From contig NZ_OBEF01000007.1 in assembly GCF_900215375.1 (NCBI RefSeq), forward strand, positions 178,551-242,550: 64,000 bases of DNA, written 5' to 3'. This stretch comes from Enterobacter sp. CC120223-11. Its GTDB lineage: Bacteria > Pseudomonadota > Gammaproteobacteria > Enterobacterales > Enterobacteriaceae. Both the position numbers and the translations under genes were made by a program. The notes under the pieces were generated by a model, which was not told the origin of the DNA, did not search any database, and saw only the letters and a list, made by a program, of their open reading frames with translations. Positions 9,873-19,360 of this stretch are shown here, one piece after another (position 1 is the first letter of the stretch; each line of letters begins with the position of its first letter).

Positions 9873-9940
9873 TTGCTATGCCTTCCGCGTTTCGCCTATT
9901 ATTCTGCGGGCATAATAATAATTCTCGTTTACGTTATCAT
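9873..9940 (+). promoter_or_regulatory. fhuA promoter with Fur-type operator
   Basis: TTGCTA (9873-9878) and TATTAT (9897-9902) are spaced 18 nt. Just downstream, over the expected start of transcription, is ATAATAATAAT followed by TTCTCGTT. Aligned from 9911, this agrees with the 19-bp Fur consensus at 12 positions, and it sits where the E. coli fhuA Fur box lies. This implies repression of the ferrichrome operon by Fur-Fe(II) when iron is sufficient. Confidence 0.72.
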
Positions 9941-9966
9941 TCACTCAATATCATCAGAGAACAACA

Positions 9967-12213
9967 ATGGCGCGTCTCAACACTGCTCAGCCAGTCAATA
10001 CCTCGTTGCGTAAGCTTGCCGTGGTAGTAGCCACAGCGGTCGGCGGCATGTCTGCTTTTGCACATGCGGCAACACAACCAAAAGAAGAAACCATCACCGT
10101 AACGGCCGCTCCTGCCCCAACGGAAAGCGCGTGGGGGCCTGCGGCGACAATTGCTGCACGCCAGTCTGCGACCGGTACCAAAACCGATACCCCTATTCAA
10201 AAAGTTCCTCAGTCTATCTCCGTCGTCACTGCCGAAGAGATGGCGCTGCACCAGCCTCGCTCAGTTAAAGAAGCGCTGAGCTATACCCCGGGTGTTGCCG
10301 TAGGGACGCGTGGTGCTTCCAACACCTATGACTACCTTGTTATCCGCGGTTTTGCCGCTGATGGGCAAAGCCAGAACAACTATCTGGATGGGATGAAGCT
10401 GCAGGGCAACTTCTACAACGATGCGGTCGTTGATCCTTACATGCTGGAGCGCGCTGAAATTATGCGTGGCCCGGTATCCGTTCTGTACGGAAAAAGCAGC
10501 CCTGGCGGTTTGCTGAACATGGTCAGTAAGCGCCCGACGACGGAGCCGCTGAAGGAAATTCAGTTCAAAGTAGGAACCGATAACCTGCTGCAGACGGGCT
10601 TCGATTTCAGCGATGCCATCGACGATAACGGCGTATATTCCTATCGCTTAACGGGCCTTGCGCGTTCCAACAATGCGCAACAAGAGCGTGCAGAAGAGCA
10701 GCGTTACACCATCGCGCCATCGTTCTCCTGGCGTCCGGATGATAAGACCAATTTCACCTTCCTCTCTTATTTCCAGAATGAGCCTGATACAGGCTACTAC
10801 GGCTGGTTGCCAAAAGAGGGGACTGTTCAACCGCTGCCAAACGGCAGTCGTCTGCCTACCGATTTCAACGAAGGGGCGAACAACAATACCTATTCTCGTA
10901 ACGAGAAGATGGTTGGCTACAGCTTCGACCACGAGTTTAACGACACTTTCACCGTACGTCAGAACCTGCGTTTTGCTGAGAACAAAACCTCTCAAAACAG
11001 CGTGTACGGCTATGGCGTCTGTTCCGATCCTGCAAACAGCTTCAATGCGCTTTGCTCAGCGTTAGCGCCGGAAGACAAAGGCCATTACCTGGCGCGTAAA
11101 TACGTTGTCGATAATGAAAAGCTGCAAAACTTTAACGTTGATACGCAGCTGCAGAGCAAATTTGCGACCGGTGACGTCGACCATACCTTGCTGACGGGCG
11201 TTGACTTTATGCGTATGCGTAACGACATCAACTCCTGGTTTGGTTACGACGGCTCCGTTCCACTGCTGGATCTGTACAACCCGGTCTATACTGACTTCGA
11301 TTTCAACTCGAAAGATCCGTCTAACTCAGGCGCTTATCAGGTACTGAACCGTCAGAAGCAAACGGGCCTGTACGTTCAGGACCAGGCGCAGTGGGATAAG
11401 GTGTTAGTGACCCTGGGTGGCCGTTATGACTGGGCCGATCAGAGTTCCTTTAACCGCGTGGCGGGTACAACTTCAGAGCGTGACGATAAGCAGTTCACCT
11501 GGCGTGGCGGTGTTAACTACCTGTTTGATAACGGTGTGACGCCATATTTCAGCTACAGCGAATCCTTCGAGCCAGCCTCACAAACCGATGCACAGGGTAA
11601 ACTGTTCGCACCGTCGAAAGGCAAGCAGTACGAAGCGGGCGTGAAGTATGTTCCAAACGATCGTCCTATCGTTATCACCGGTGCGGTTTATCAGCTGACG
11701 AAGACCAATAACCTGATGGCCGACCCGGCGGGTTCATTCTTCTCCGTTCAGGGCGGCGAAATCCGTTCCCGCGGCGTTGAAATTGAAGCCAAAGCGGCGT
11801 TGTCTGCCAGCGTTAACGTTGTAGGCTCCTATACCTACACGGATGCACAGTACACCACCGACACCAACTACAAGGGCAACACACCGGCGCAGGTGCCAAA
11901 ACACATGGCTTCTCTGTGGGGCGACTATACCTTCTATGATGGCGTGCTTTCAGGCCTGACCTTAGGCACCGGCGGTCGCTTAACCGGTTCCAGCTACGGC
12001 GACCCGGCGAACTCCTTCAAGGTGGGCAGTTACACGGTGGTAGATGCACTGGTACGTTATGACCTGGCTCGCTTCAACATGGCAGGTTCCAACGTGGCGC
12101 TTCATGTAAACAACCTGTTCGACCGTGAATACGTGGCAAGCTGCTTCAATACTTACGGTTGCTTCTGGGGCGCGGAGCGTCAGGTTGTGGCCACCGCCAC
12201 CTTCCGTTTCTAA
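9967..12213 (+). CDS. fhuA: Ferrichrome outer-membrane receptor, TonB-dependent
   Basis: Outer-membrane transporter for ferrichrome-type siderophores; in E. coli also the port for phages T1, T5 and phi80, colicin M and microcin J25. The 748-residue precursor has a signal peptide ending AFAHA (about residues 1-35), a TonB box EETITVTAA, and a plug domain with RGFAADGQ and RAEIMRGPVSVLYG. A 22-strand barrel follows, ending in an aromatic residue (TATFRF). The Cys pair of extracellular loop 4 (VCSDPANSFNALC) and the C-terminal pair (SCFNTYGC) are both kept. First gene of fhuACDB, 49 nt before fhuC. Confidence 0.98.
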   Translation: MARLNTAQPVNTSLRKLAVVVATAVGGMSAFAHAATQPKEETITVTAAPAPTESAWGPAATIAARQSATGTKTDTPIQKVPQSISVVTAEEMALHQPRSVKEALSYTPGVAVGTRGASNTYDYLVIRGFAADGQSQNNYLDGMKLQGNFYNDAVVDPYMLERAEIMRGPVSVLYGKSSPGGLLNMVSKRPTTEPLKEIQFKVGTDNLLQTGFDFSDAIDDNGVYSYRLTGLARSNNAQQERAEEQRYTIAPSFSWRPDDKTNFTFLSYFQNEPDTGYYGWLPKEGTVQPLPNGSRLPTDFNEGANNNTYSRNEKMVGYSFDHEFNDTFTVRQNLRFAENKTSQNSVYGYGVCSDPANSFNALCSALAPEDKGHYLARKYVVDNEKLQNFNVDTQLQSKFATGDVDHTLLTGVDFMRMRNDINSWFGYDGSVPLLDLYNPVYTDFDFNSKDPSNSGAYQVLNRQKQTGLYVQDQAQWDKVLVTLGGRYDWADQSSFNRVAGTTSERDDKQFTWRGGVNYLFDNGVTPYFSYSESFEPASQTDAQGKLFAPSKGKQYEAGVKYVPNDRPIVITGAVYQLTKTNNLMADPAGSFFSVQGGEIRSRGVEIEAKAALSASVNVVGSYTYTDAQYTTDTNYKGNTPAQVPKHMASLWGDYTFYDGVLSGLTLGTGGRLTGSSYGDPANSFKVGSYTVVDALVRYDLARFNMAGSNVALHVNNLFDREYVASCFNTYGCFWGAERQVVATATFRF

Positions 12214-12262
12214 TCTCGTCTTTGGGCACGGTTCGCCGTGCCCTTTTAACAAGTTGGCCGTT

Positions 12263-13060
12263 ATGCAGGACACCACATCTCAGACCGACACCACGTTCGC
12301 CCTGAACGCGGTCACCTTCCGTGTGCCAGGCCGTACGCTGCTGCACCCGCTTTCGCTGACCTTCCCTCCGGGAAAAGTGACTGGCCTTATCGGCCATAAC
12401 GGTTCCGGAAAATCCACGCTGCTGAAAATGTTGGGCCGTCACCAGCCGCCATCTGAGGGCGAGATTATGCTCGACGGGCAGCCGCTGGAGAGCTGGAACA
12501 GCAAAGCCTTTGCCCGCAAAGTGGCTTATCTGCCGCAGCAGTTACCGCAGGCGGAAGGCATGACGGTGCGCGAGCTGGTGGCGATTGGTCGCTATCCGTG
12601 GCACGGGGCGCTGGGGCGCTTCGGCGTGGCGGATCGTGAGAAAGTGGAAGAGGCCATAGCGTTAGTCGGCCTGAAGCCGCTGGCCCATCGTCTGGTGGAC
12701 AGCCTCTCCGGCGGTGAACGCCAACGTGCATGGATTGCAATGCTGGTGGCGCAGGACAGCCGTTGCTTACTGCTTGATGAACCTACATCCGCGTTGGATA
12801 TCGCTCATCAAGTTGATGTGCTGGCGCTGGTGCATCGCCTCAGCCAGCAGCGCGGCTTAACGGTGATTGCCGTGCTGCACGACATCAACATGGCGGCACG
12901 CTACTGCGACTATCTTGTGGCGCTGCGCGGCGGCGAAATGATCGCTCAGGGCACGCCAGAGACGCTGATGCGTGGTGAAACGCTCGAACAGATTTACGGC
13001 ATTCCAATGGGCATCCTGCCGCATCCCGCAGGCGCCGCCCCGGTAAGTTTTGTTTACTGA
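12263..13060 (+). CDS. fhuC: Ferrichrome ABC transporter ATPase
   Basis: Cytoplasmic ATPase that powers FhuB for hydroxamate siderophore import. The frame is open further upstream into fhuA, but ATG 12263 (MQDTTSQTDTTFAL) gives the 265-residue family length. Walker A GHNGSGKST, Q-loop region YLPQQLP, signature LSGGERQR, Walker B CLLLDEPTSALD and H-loop HDIN are all intact. Its stop overlaps the fhuD start by one base. Confidence 0.97.
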   Translation: MQDTTSQTDTTFALNAVTFRVPGRTLLHPLSLTFPPGKVTGLIGHNGSGKSTLLKMLGRHQPPSEGEIMLDGQPLESWNSKAFARKVAYLPQQLPQAEGMTVRELVAIGRYPWHGALGRFGVADREKVEEAIALVGLKPLAHRLVDSLSGGERQRAWIAMLVAQDSRCLLLDEPTSALDIAHQVDVLALVHRLSQQRGLTVIAVLHDINMAARYCDYLVALRGGEMIAQGTPETLMRGETLEQIYGIPMGILPHPAGAAPVSFVY

Positions 13061-13950
13061 TGACTAACTCACATCTGATTAGCCGTCGTCGTTTGCTGAC
13101 GGCGATGGCCCTGTCGCCTCTGCTCTGGCAGATGAAAAGCGCGCACGCTGCCGCAGTGGATCCGCAGCGGATCGTAGCCCTCGAATGGCTGCCGGTCGAA
13201 CTGCTGCTGGCGCTGGGCGTCACGCCTTATGGCGTCGCCGACATTCCCAATTACAACCTGTGGGTGAACGAACCTGGGCTACCAGCCTCGGTGATTGACG
13301 TTGGCCTGCGCACTGAACCCAATCTCGAACTGCTGACCGAAATGAAACCGTCGTACATGGTGTGGTCGGCAGGTTATGGCCCGTCACCGGAAAAGCTGGC
13401 GCGTATCGCCCCGGGGCGCGGCTTTAATTTCAGCGATGGTAAGCACCCGCTCACTAACGCTCGCCAGTCGCTCGTCGAAATGGGGCAGCTGCTGGGCATG
13501 GAAAATCAGGCTCACGCTCACCTCACGCATTTCGACGAATTTGTGGCCCAGCGTAAACCACGCTTTGCCGCCCGCGGCAGCCGCCCGCTACTGATGATTA
13601 CGCTGCTCGATGCCCGCCACGTACTGGCTTTCGGGCCCAACTGCCTATTCCAGCAGATCCTTGATGATTACGGCATCGTGAACGCCTGGCAGGGCGAAAC
13701 CAACTTCTGGGGCAGCCAGGTGGTCGGTATCGACAGGCTCGGCGAGTTCAAAGACGCCGACGTTATCTGCTTCGATCACGGCAATGAAGCTGACATGCAA
13801 AAGCTGATGGCGACGCCGCTGTGGCAGGCGATGCCGTTTGTTCGCCAGCAGCGATTCCAGCGCGTGCCCGCCGTGTGGTTCTACGGCGCGACGCTCTCGG
13901 TGATGAATTTTGTTCGCATTCTGGATAACGCCCTGGGAGGCAAAGCATGA
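13060..13950 (+). CDS. fhuD: Ferrichrome periplasmic binding protein
   Basis: Binds iron-hydroxamates in the periplasm and delivers them to FhuB. The 296-residue precursor begins with SRRRLLTAMALSP, a twin-arginine signal, and E. coli FhuD is a known Tat substrate; the likely cleavage is after SAHA. A class III binding-protein fold is indicated by RIVALEWLPVELLLALG and NAWQGETNFWG. ATG 13060 overlaps the fhuC stop (TGATG), and the last four bases overlap the fhuB start (ATGA), so translation is coupled along the operon. Confidence 0.97.
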   Translation: MTNSHLISRRRLLTAMALSPLLWQMKSAHAAAVDPQRIVALEWLPVELLLALGVTPYGVADIPNYNLWVNEPGLPASVIDVGLRTEPNLELLTEMKPSYMVWSAGYGPSPEKLARIAPGRGFNFSDGKHPLTNARQSLVEMGQLLGMENQAHAHLTHFDEFVAQRKPRFAARGSRPLLMITLLDARHVLAFGPNCLFQQILDDYGIVNAWQGETNFWGSQVVGIDRLGEFKDADVICFDHGNEADMQKLMATPLWQAMPFVRQQRFQRVPAVWFYGATLSVMNFVRILDNALGGKA

Positions 13951-15929
13951 GCCCGCGCATCGCGCGTTTCCCGGCGTTGCTCCTTCTGGTGCTGTTTGTG
14001 ATTTCGGCCTGGCTGAGCTGGCACAACTTTAACGTTGCGCTGCCTCGCGCGCAGTGGCGTGAAGCGCTCTGGCAGCCGGACGTCGACAGCATCCGCCAGA
14101 TGCTGTTCCATTACAGTTTGCTCCCGCGCGTGGTGATTTCACTGCTGGTAGGCGCAGGGCTCGGGCTGGTTGGCGTGCTGTTCCAGCAGGTATTGCGCAA
14201 CCCGTTAGCGGAACCGACCACGCTCGGCGTGGCAACCGGCGCACAGCTCGGGATCACCATCACTACGCTGTTTGCGTTGCCAGGTGCGTTTTCCACGCAG
14301 TTTGCTGCCCTGGCGGGGGCCTGCATCGTTGGAGCGCTGGTATTCGGCGTCTCCTGGGGCAAGCGTCTCTCACCGGTGACGTTGATCCTCGCCGGGCTGG
14401 TCGTCAGCATGTACTGCGGCGCGGTGAATCAGCTGCTGGTGATTTTCCATCACGATCAGTTGCAAAGCATGTTCCTGTGGAGCACCGGCACCCTGACGCA
14501 AACCGACTGGAGCGTGGTGCATCAGCTCTGGCCACAGCTGCTCGGCGGCGTGATGCTGACGCTGCTTCTGCTGCGTCCGCTAACGTTAATGGGGCTGGAC
14601 GACGGCGTAGCCCGCAATCTTGGCCTGGCGCTGTCGCTTGCACGCCTTGGTGCCCTGACGCTGGCGATTGTCATCAGTGCGCTGCTGGTTAATGCCGTGG
14701 GTATTATCGGCTTTATCGGCCTGTTCGCGCCGCTGCTGGCCAAGATGCTCGGTGCACGGCGCTTGCTGGCACGCCTTATGCTCGCGCCGCTGATCGGGGC
14801 GCTGATCCTCTGGCTGTCCGACCAAATTATCCTTTGGCTTTCTACCGTGTGGATGGAAGTGTCTACGGGGTCGGTAACGGCGCTGATTGGCGCGCCGCTG
14901 CTGCTGTGGCTGCTGCCGCGTCTGCGCAGTATCAGCGCGCCAGCGATGGATGCGGGCGACAGAGTGTACGTTGAGCGTCAGCGCGTGCTGACCTGGTCGT
15001 TAATCGGTCTGGCTGTGCTGCTGTTGGGGATGTACGTTGCCCTGACGCTGGGGCGCGATGCGCACGGCTGGCACTGGGCAAATGGCGAACTGCTTAACGC
15101 GCTGATGGAGTGGCGCGCGCCGCGCATTCTTGCCGCGCTGATCGCCGGGATGATGCTGGCGGTGGCAGGGTGCATTATCCAGCGCCTGACCGGCAACCCG
15201 ATGGCCAGCCCTGAAGTGCTGGGGATTTCTTCCGGTGCGGCGTTCGGCGTGGTGCTGATGCTGTTCTTCGTGCCGGGCAACGCTTTTGGCTGGCTGCTGC
15301 CTGCGGGGAGCCTGGGCGCGGCGGTAACGCTGATGATCATTCTGATTGCGGCCGGGCGGGGCGGTTTTTCGCCACACCGGATGCTGCTTGCGGGGATGGC
15401 GCTCAGCACCGCGTTCACTATGCTGCTGATGATGCTTCAGGCGAGCGGCGATCCGCGCATGGCGCAAATCCTTACCTGGATTTCAGGTTCGACGTATAAC
15501 GCCTCTTACGAGCAGGTCTGGCGTACCGGGCTGGTGATGATCGTCCTGTTGGCTCTGACACCGCTCTGCCGCCGCTGGCTGACGATTCTGCCGCTCGGTG
15601 GCGATACGGCGCGAGCGGTCGGGATAGCGTTAACGCCGAGCCGCGTGCTGCTTCTGTTGCTGGCTGCGAGCCTGACGGCAACCGCCACGATGACCATCGG
15701 TCCGCTGAGCTTTATCGGCCTGATGGCGCCGCACATTGCGCGAATGATGGGCTTCCGCCGTACGATGCCGCACATGATCCTGTCGGCGCTAGTTGGGGGC
15801 ATTATGTTAGTCATTGCGGACTGGTGTGGCCGTATGCTGCTGTTCCCGTACCAGATCCCGGCGGGGCTGCTGTCGACGTTTATCGGCGCGCCGTACTTTA
15901 TCTATTTGCTGAGGAAGCAGAGTCGGTAA
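13947..15929 (+). CDS. fhuB: Ferrichrome ABC transporter permease (double-length)
   Basis: Inner-membrane channel for ferrichrome uptake. Its 660 residues hold two fused FecCD-type permease halves of about 330 each, together some 20 membrane spans. The conserved GLVGVLFQQVLRNPLAEPTTLGVATGA region in the first half is mirrored by AVAGCIIQRLTGNPMASPEVLGISSGA in the second, and each half has a GFIGLFAP/SFIGLMAP coupling segment for FhuC. It is the last gene of the operon and is followed by a strong terminator. Confidence 0.97.
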   Translation: MSPRIARFPALLLLVLFVISAWLSWHNFNVALPRAQWREALWQPDVDSIRQMLFHYSLLPRVVISLLVGAGLGLVGVLFQQVLRNPLAEPTTLGVATGAQLGITITTLFALPGAFSTQFAALAGACIVGALVFGVSWGKRLSPVTLILAGLVVSMYCGAVNQLLVIFHHDQLQSMFLWSTGTLTQTDWSVVHQLWPQLLGGVMLTLLLLRPLTLMGLDDGVARNLGLALSLARLGALTLAIVISALLVNAVGIIGFIGLFAPLLAKMLGARRLLARLMLAPLIGALILWLSDQIILWLSTVWMEVSTGSVTALIGAPLLLWLLPRLRSISAPAMDAGDRVYVERQRVLTWSLIGLAVLLLGMYVALTLGRDAHGWHWANGELLNALMEWRAPRILAALIAGMMLAVAGCIIQRLTGNPMASPEVLGISSGAAFGVVLMLFFVPGNAFGWLLPAGSLGAAVTLMIILIAAGRGGFSPHRMLLAGMALSTAFTMLLMMLQASGDPRMAQILTWISGSTYNASYEQVWRTGLVMIVLLALTPLCRRWLTILPLGGDTARAVGIALTPSRVLLLLLAASLTATATMTIGPLSFIGLMAPHIARMMGFRRTMPHMILSALVGGIMLVIADWCGRMLLFPYQIPAGLLSTFIGAPYFIYLLRKQSR

Positions 15930-15931
15930 AA

Positions 15932-16005
15932 ATGCAAAACGGCAACCTTGGTTGCCGTTTTTAGTATTTACACCCTCTTCCCGTGGGAGAGGGCATCAGG
16001 CCGCA
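15932..16005 (+). repeat. Terminator-plus-repeat module (fhuB-hemL)
   Basis: Nearly the same composite as 25984-26071: the ATGCAAAACGGCAAC hairpin with a T run, then CACCCTCT..GGGAGAGGG, then GCATCAG.CCGCA. Relative to that copy it lacks 12 nt between two GAGGGC direct repeats. Both modules sit between convergent genes. Confidence 0.8.
15937..15962 (+). terminator. Intrinsic terminator after fhuB
   Basis: An AAACGGCAACC/GGTTGCCGTTT stem with TT centre is followed by a T run. The A run on the left lets it act in reverse for hemL as well. Confidence 0.85.
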
Positions 16006-16012
16006 TCGATCA

Positions 16013-17293
16013 TTACAGCTTTTCAAATACCCGACGAGCCGCATCAATTGTTTTATTGATATCTTCTTTGCTGTGCGCCACGGACATAAAGCCCGCCTCA
16101 AACGCCGATGGCGCAAGGTACACGCCTTCTTCCAGCATCAGATGGAAGAACTTCTTGAAACGTTCCACGTCGCACTTCACCACGTCGGCATAGCAGGTCA
16201 CGGTTTTCGCTTCGGTGAAGAAGATCCCGAACATGCCGCCCACGTTGTTTACCACCAGAGGAATGCCGGTTTCGTGCGCGGCACGCAGCAGACCGTCCGC
16301 CAGCTGGTTCGTCAGGCTGGTGAGGGTTTCGTGCACGCCCGGTTGGGCGACTTCCGTCAGACAGGCAAAACCTGCGGCCATGGCGATTGGGTTACCGGAG
16401 AGCGTACCCGCCTGGTATACAGGGCCCGTCGGGGCCAGGGCTTCCATCACGTCGCGACGTCCGCCAAACGCACCCACCGGCATGCCGCCGCCGATGATTT
16501 TGCCCAGACAGGTGAGATCGGGCACCACGTCGTAGTAATCCTGTGCGCCCGCGAGCGCAACACGGAAACCGGTCATGACTTCATCAATGATAAACAGCGC
16601 GCCAAACTCATCGCATAGCGCGCGCAGCCCCGGCAGGAATTCCGGCTGTGGCGGGATGCAGTTCATGTTGCCCGCGACGGGTTCCACGATGATGCAGGCA
16701 ATCTCTTGCGGATACTGCTCAAACGCGGCACGAACGGAATCCAGATCGTTATAGGTGCAGGTCAGCGTATGCTTTGCGAAATCCGCAGGTACGCCCGGGG
16801 AGTTCGGCTGGCCGAGGGTCAGCGCGCCGGAGCCCGCTTTCACCAGCAGGCAGTCGGCGTGGCCGTGGTAGCAGCCTTCAAACTTGATGATTTTGCCGCG
16901 GCCGGTGAAGCCGCGCGCCAGACGGATGGCGCTCATGGTGGCTTCGGTGCCGGAGTTCACCATACGTACCATGTCCATGGTCGGCACCAGTTCGGTGACC
17001 AGCTCCGCCATTTTGACTTCCATCTCGGTGGGCGCGCCGAAGCTCAGGCCGCGCGTGGCGGCTTCAACCACCGCGTCGCGGATGGCCGGGTGGTTATGAC
17101 CCAGCACCATCGGGCCCCAGGAACCGACGTAATCGATGTAGGCTTTGCCGTCCACATCGTACAGATACGCACCATCAGCGCGCTCAACAAACAGTGGGGT
17201 GCCGCCAACGCCGGTAAAGGCGCGTACCGGCGAGTTGACGCCGCCGGGGATCAGTTCGCGCGCCGCGCTGTAGAGATTCTCAGATTTGCTCAT
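16013..17293 (-). CDS. hemL: Glutamate-1-semialdehyde 2,1-aminomutase
   Basis: PLP enzyme that converts glutamate-1-semialdehyde to 5-aminolevulinate, the committed haem precursor in the C5 pathway. The 426 residues match the family. It has the [14 protein letters not shown] cofactor-phosphate segment, [11 protein letters not shown], and CLGKIIGGG with the Schiff-base Lys at position 265, the same number as in E. coli. It is convergent with fhuB and divergent from clcA. Haem-iron genes next to ferrichrome uptake is the ordinary enterobacterial order. Confidence 0.98.
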   Translation of the reverse strand: MSKSENLYSAARELIPGGVNSPVRAFTGVGGTPLFVERADGAYLYDVDGKAYIDYVGSWGPMVLGHNHPAIRDAVVEAATRGLSFGAPTEMEVKMAELVTELVPTMDMVRMVNSGTEATMSAIRLARGFTGRGKIIKFEGCYHGHADCLLVKAGSGALTLGQPNSPGVPADFAKHTLTCTYNDLDSVRAAFEQYPQEIACIIVEPVAGNMNCIPPQPEFLPGLRALCDEFGALFIIDEVMTGFRVALAGAQDYYDVVPDLTCLGKIIGGGMPVGAFGGRRDVMEALAPTGPVYQAGTLSGNPIAMAAGFACLTEVAQPGVHETLTSLTNQLADGLLRAAHETGIPLVVNNVGGMFGIFFTEAKTVTCYADVVKCDVERFKKFFHLMLEEGVYLAPSAFEAGFMSVAHSKEDINKTIDAARRVFEKL

Positions 17294-17473
17294 TGCGAGG
17301 GTCCTGGTTCGTAGAAAGCGTATTAGCCGACTATTCTAAGGTATTCCAGGAAGGTTATGAAAGTTTTGCCCAATTGAAACAATGTCATTATGAAGGACTT
17401 TTAACGCGACGTACCGCTCTGAGCTGGTTACAATGCGCTCTGCAATTTGTATTACCAATAAATGATTAATGGC

Positions 17474-18892
17474 ATGAAAGCAGAAACTCCCTCTTTTGAA
17501 TCACAGCAAATCGTTCGTTTGCGCCGCGGGGATGCGGTTCGTCGTTTAGTTCGCAGGGATAAAACACCCCTGGCAATTCTGCTGATGGCGGCCGTAGTCG
17601 GCACGCTGGCGGGGCTGGTCGGTGTCGCGTTTGAGAAAGCCGTCAACTGGGTGCAGAACGTGCGTATCGGCTCACTGGCTCAGGTGGCAAATCACTGGTT
17701 TTTGGTCTGGCCGCTGGCCTTTATTCTCTCCGCGCTGCTGGCGATGGTTGGCTATTACCTGGTGCGCCGTTTTGCGCCGGAAGCGGGCGGCTCGGGCATT
17801 CCTGAAATCGAAGGGGCGCTGGAAGAGCTACGTCCTGTACGCTGGTGGCGTGTTATCCCAGTGAAATTTATCGGCGGCATGGGCACGCTTGGCGCAGGTA
17901 TGGTGCTGGGACGTGAAGGGCCGACGGTACAGCTGGGTGGCAACATTGGGCGAATGGTGCTCGATATCTTCCGGCTGCGTACCGCCGAAGCGCGCCACTC
18001 TTTACTGGCAACCGGTGCGGCGGCGGGTCTGGCTGCGGCCTTTAACGCGCCGCTGGCGGGCATTCTGTTCATCATCGAAGAGATGCGTCCGCAGTTCCGC
18101 TACAACCTGATTTCCATTAAAGCGGTGTTTATCGGCGTCATCATGTCCAGCGTGGTGTTCCGCGTCTTCAACGGGGAAACGGCGGTGATTGAGGTGGGCA
18201 AGCTCGCCAACGCGCCGGTTAATACGCTCTGGCTGTACCTCGTTCTGGGGATGATTTTTGGCTGCTTTGGTCCGCTGTTTAACAGCCTGGTGCTGCGTAC
18301 CCAGGATATGTTCCAGCGTATCCACGGCGGGAACATCAAAAAATGGGTGCTGATCGGCGGCCTGCTTGGTGGCCTCTGCGGCGTGCTGGGGCTGATTGAG
18401 CCTGAAGCGGCAGGTGGCGGCTTTAACCTTATTCCGATCGCGGCGGCTGGGAATTACACCGTCGGCCTGCTGATGTTTATCTTTATTGCCCGCGTCGTGA
18501 CCACATTACTGTGCTTTGGCTCTGGCGCACCGGGCGGCATTTTTGCCCCGATGCTGGCGCTCGGTACGCTGTTGGGGACCGCTTTCGGCATGGCTGTGAC
18601 CGCGTGGTTCCCGGCCTATCATCTTGAACCTGGAACCTTCGCCATTGCTGGCATGGGCGCGTTGTTTGCGGCTTCGGTGCGTGCGCCGCTGACCGGAATC
18701 GTGCTTGTACTGGAAATGACCGACAATTATCAGCTCATTTTGCCAATGATTATTACCTGTCTTGGCGCAACACTATTGGCCCAGTTCCTGGGCGGCAAGC
18801 CGCTCTATTCGTCGATTCTGACGCGGACGCTGGCGAAACAGGAAGCGGAGCAGGCGGCAAAAGAGAAGCAGCCCGTCGGGGACAATACTTGA
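17474..18892 (+). CDS. clcA: H+/Cl- exchange transporter ClcA
   Basis: Inner-membrane 2 Cl-/1 H+ antiporter used in extreme acid resistance. An ATG at 17462 is in frame, but starting at 17474 (MKAETPSFE) puts the gating glutamate of GREGP exactly at residue 148, as in E. coli, so I prefer it (472 residues). Other signatures are GSGIPE (chloride-coordinating Ser), the proton-path Glu in [17 protein letters not shown] and the C-terminal Tyr in GGKPLYS. Neither start has a strong ribosome site. The stop codon lies inside the IscR-like site that precedes erpA. Confidence 0.96.
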   Translation: MKAETPSFESQQIVRLRRGDAVRRLVRRDKTPLAILLMAAVVGTLAGLVGVAFEKAVNWVQNVRIGSLAQVANHWFLVWPLAFILSALLAMVGYYLVRRFAPEAGGSGIPEIEGALEELRPVRWWRVIPVKFIGGMGTLGAGMVLGREGPTVQLGGNIGRMVLDIFRLRTAEARHSLLATGAAAGLAAAFNAPLAGILFIIEEMRPQFRYNLISIKAVFIGVIMSSVVFRVFNGETAVIEVGKLANAPVNTLWLYLVLGMIFGCFGPLFNSLVLRTQDMFQRIHGGNIKKWVLIGGLLGGLCGVLGLIEPEAAGGGFNLIPIAAAGNYTVGLLMFIFIARVVTTLLCFGSGAPGGIFAPMLALGTLLGTAFGMAVTAWFPAYHLEPGTFAIAGMGALFAASVRAPLTGIVLVLEMTDNYQLILPMIITCLGATLLAQFLGGKPLYSSILTRTLAKQEAEQAAKEKQPVGDNT

Positions 18893-18917
18893 ACGATTTA
18901 GTCAGGTATTGGATAAT
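18885..18917 (+). promoter_or_regulatory. erpA promoter with type 1 IscR site
   Basis: TTGAAC (18889-18894) and GATAAT (18912-18917) are spaced 17 nt. Overlapping the -35 and spacer, 18885-18909 fits the 25-bp type 1 IscR consensus at 23 positions (ATA..., AGTC, TAT edges intact; two mismatches in the first GACT). In E. coli, [2Fe-2S]-IscR represses such promoters. The site overlaps the clcA stop codon. Confidence 0.7.
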
Positions 18918-18970
18918 GAGTGAAAAGACCCGGCGAGATTTCAGGCCAGGCGAATTAACTGGAGTAAGAC

Positions 18971-19315
18971 ATGAGCGATGACGTAGCGCTGCCTCTGCAA
19001 TTTACCGACGCAGCCGCCAGCAAAGTGAAAAACCTGATTGCGGATGAAGACAATCCGAACCTGAAACTGCGCGTTTATATCACCGGCGGTGGCTGTAGCG
19101 GTTTCCAGTACGGCTTCACCTTTGACGATCAGATCAACGACGGTGACATGACCATCGAGAAACAGGGCGTAGGCCTGGTGGTTGACCCGATGAGCCTGCA
19201 GTATCTGGTGGGCGGTTCGGTGGATTACACCGAAGGGCTGGAAGGTTCACGCTTTATCGTGACCAACCCGAATGCGAAAAGCACCTGCGGGTGTGGATCT
19301 TCGTTCAGCGTCTGA
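18971..19315 (+). CDS. erpA: Iron-sulfur cluster insertion protein ErpA
   Basis: A-type carrier that passes Fe-S clusters to apo-proteins such as the isoprenoid enzymes IspG and IspH. The 114-residue length is normal. The three ligand cysteines are present: Cys42 in [11 protein letters not shown] and Cys106/Cys108 in [13 protein letters not shown] lies 8 nt before ATG 18971. A near-consensus promoter and IscR site lie directly upstream, which suggests iron-sulfur-status control. Confidence 0.98.
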   Translation: MSDDVALPLQFTDAAASKVKNLIADEDNPNLKLRVYITGGGCSGFQYGFTFDDQINDGDMTIEKQGVGLVVDPMSLQYLVGGSVDYTEGLEGSRFIVTNPNAKSTCGCGSSFSV

Positions 19316-19331
19316 TCATGCTGCCGAAACA

Positions 19332-19359
19332 AAAAAGCCGCTAAATTTAGCGGCTTTTT
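19332..19359. terminator. Bidirectional terminator between erpA and yadS
   Basis: A perfect 14-bp palindrome, A run - GCCGCTAAA/TTTAGCGGC - T run, serves the two convergent genes. Confidence 0.9.
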
Positions 19360-19360
19360 G

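Noticed and set aside
12125..12262. Upstream extension of fhuC into fhuA
   Set aside because: The extension translates the fhuA 3' end in another frame; ATG 12263 gives the exact 265-residue family length.
17429..17434. TACAAT as a clcA promoter
   Set aside because: No -35 at a usable distance and no extended -10; too weak to list.
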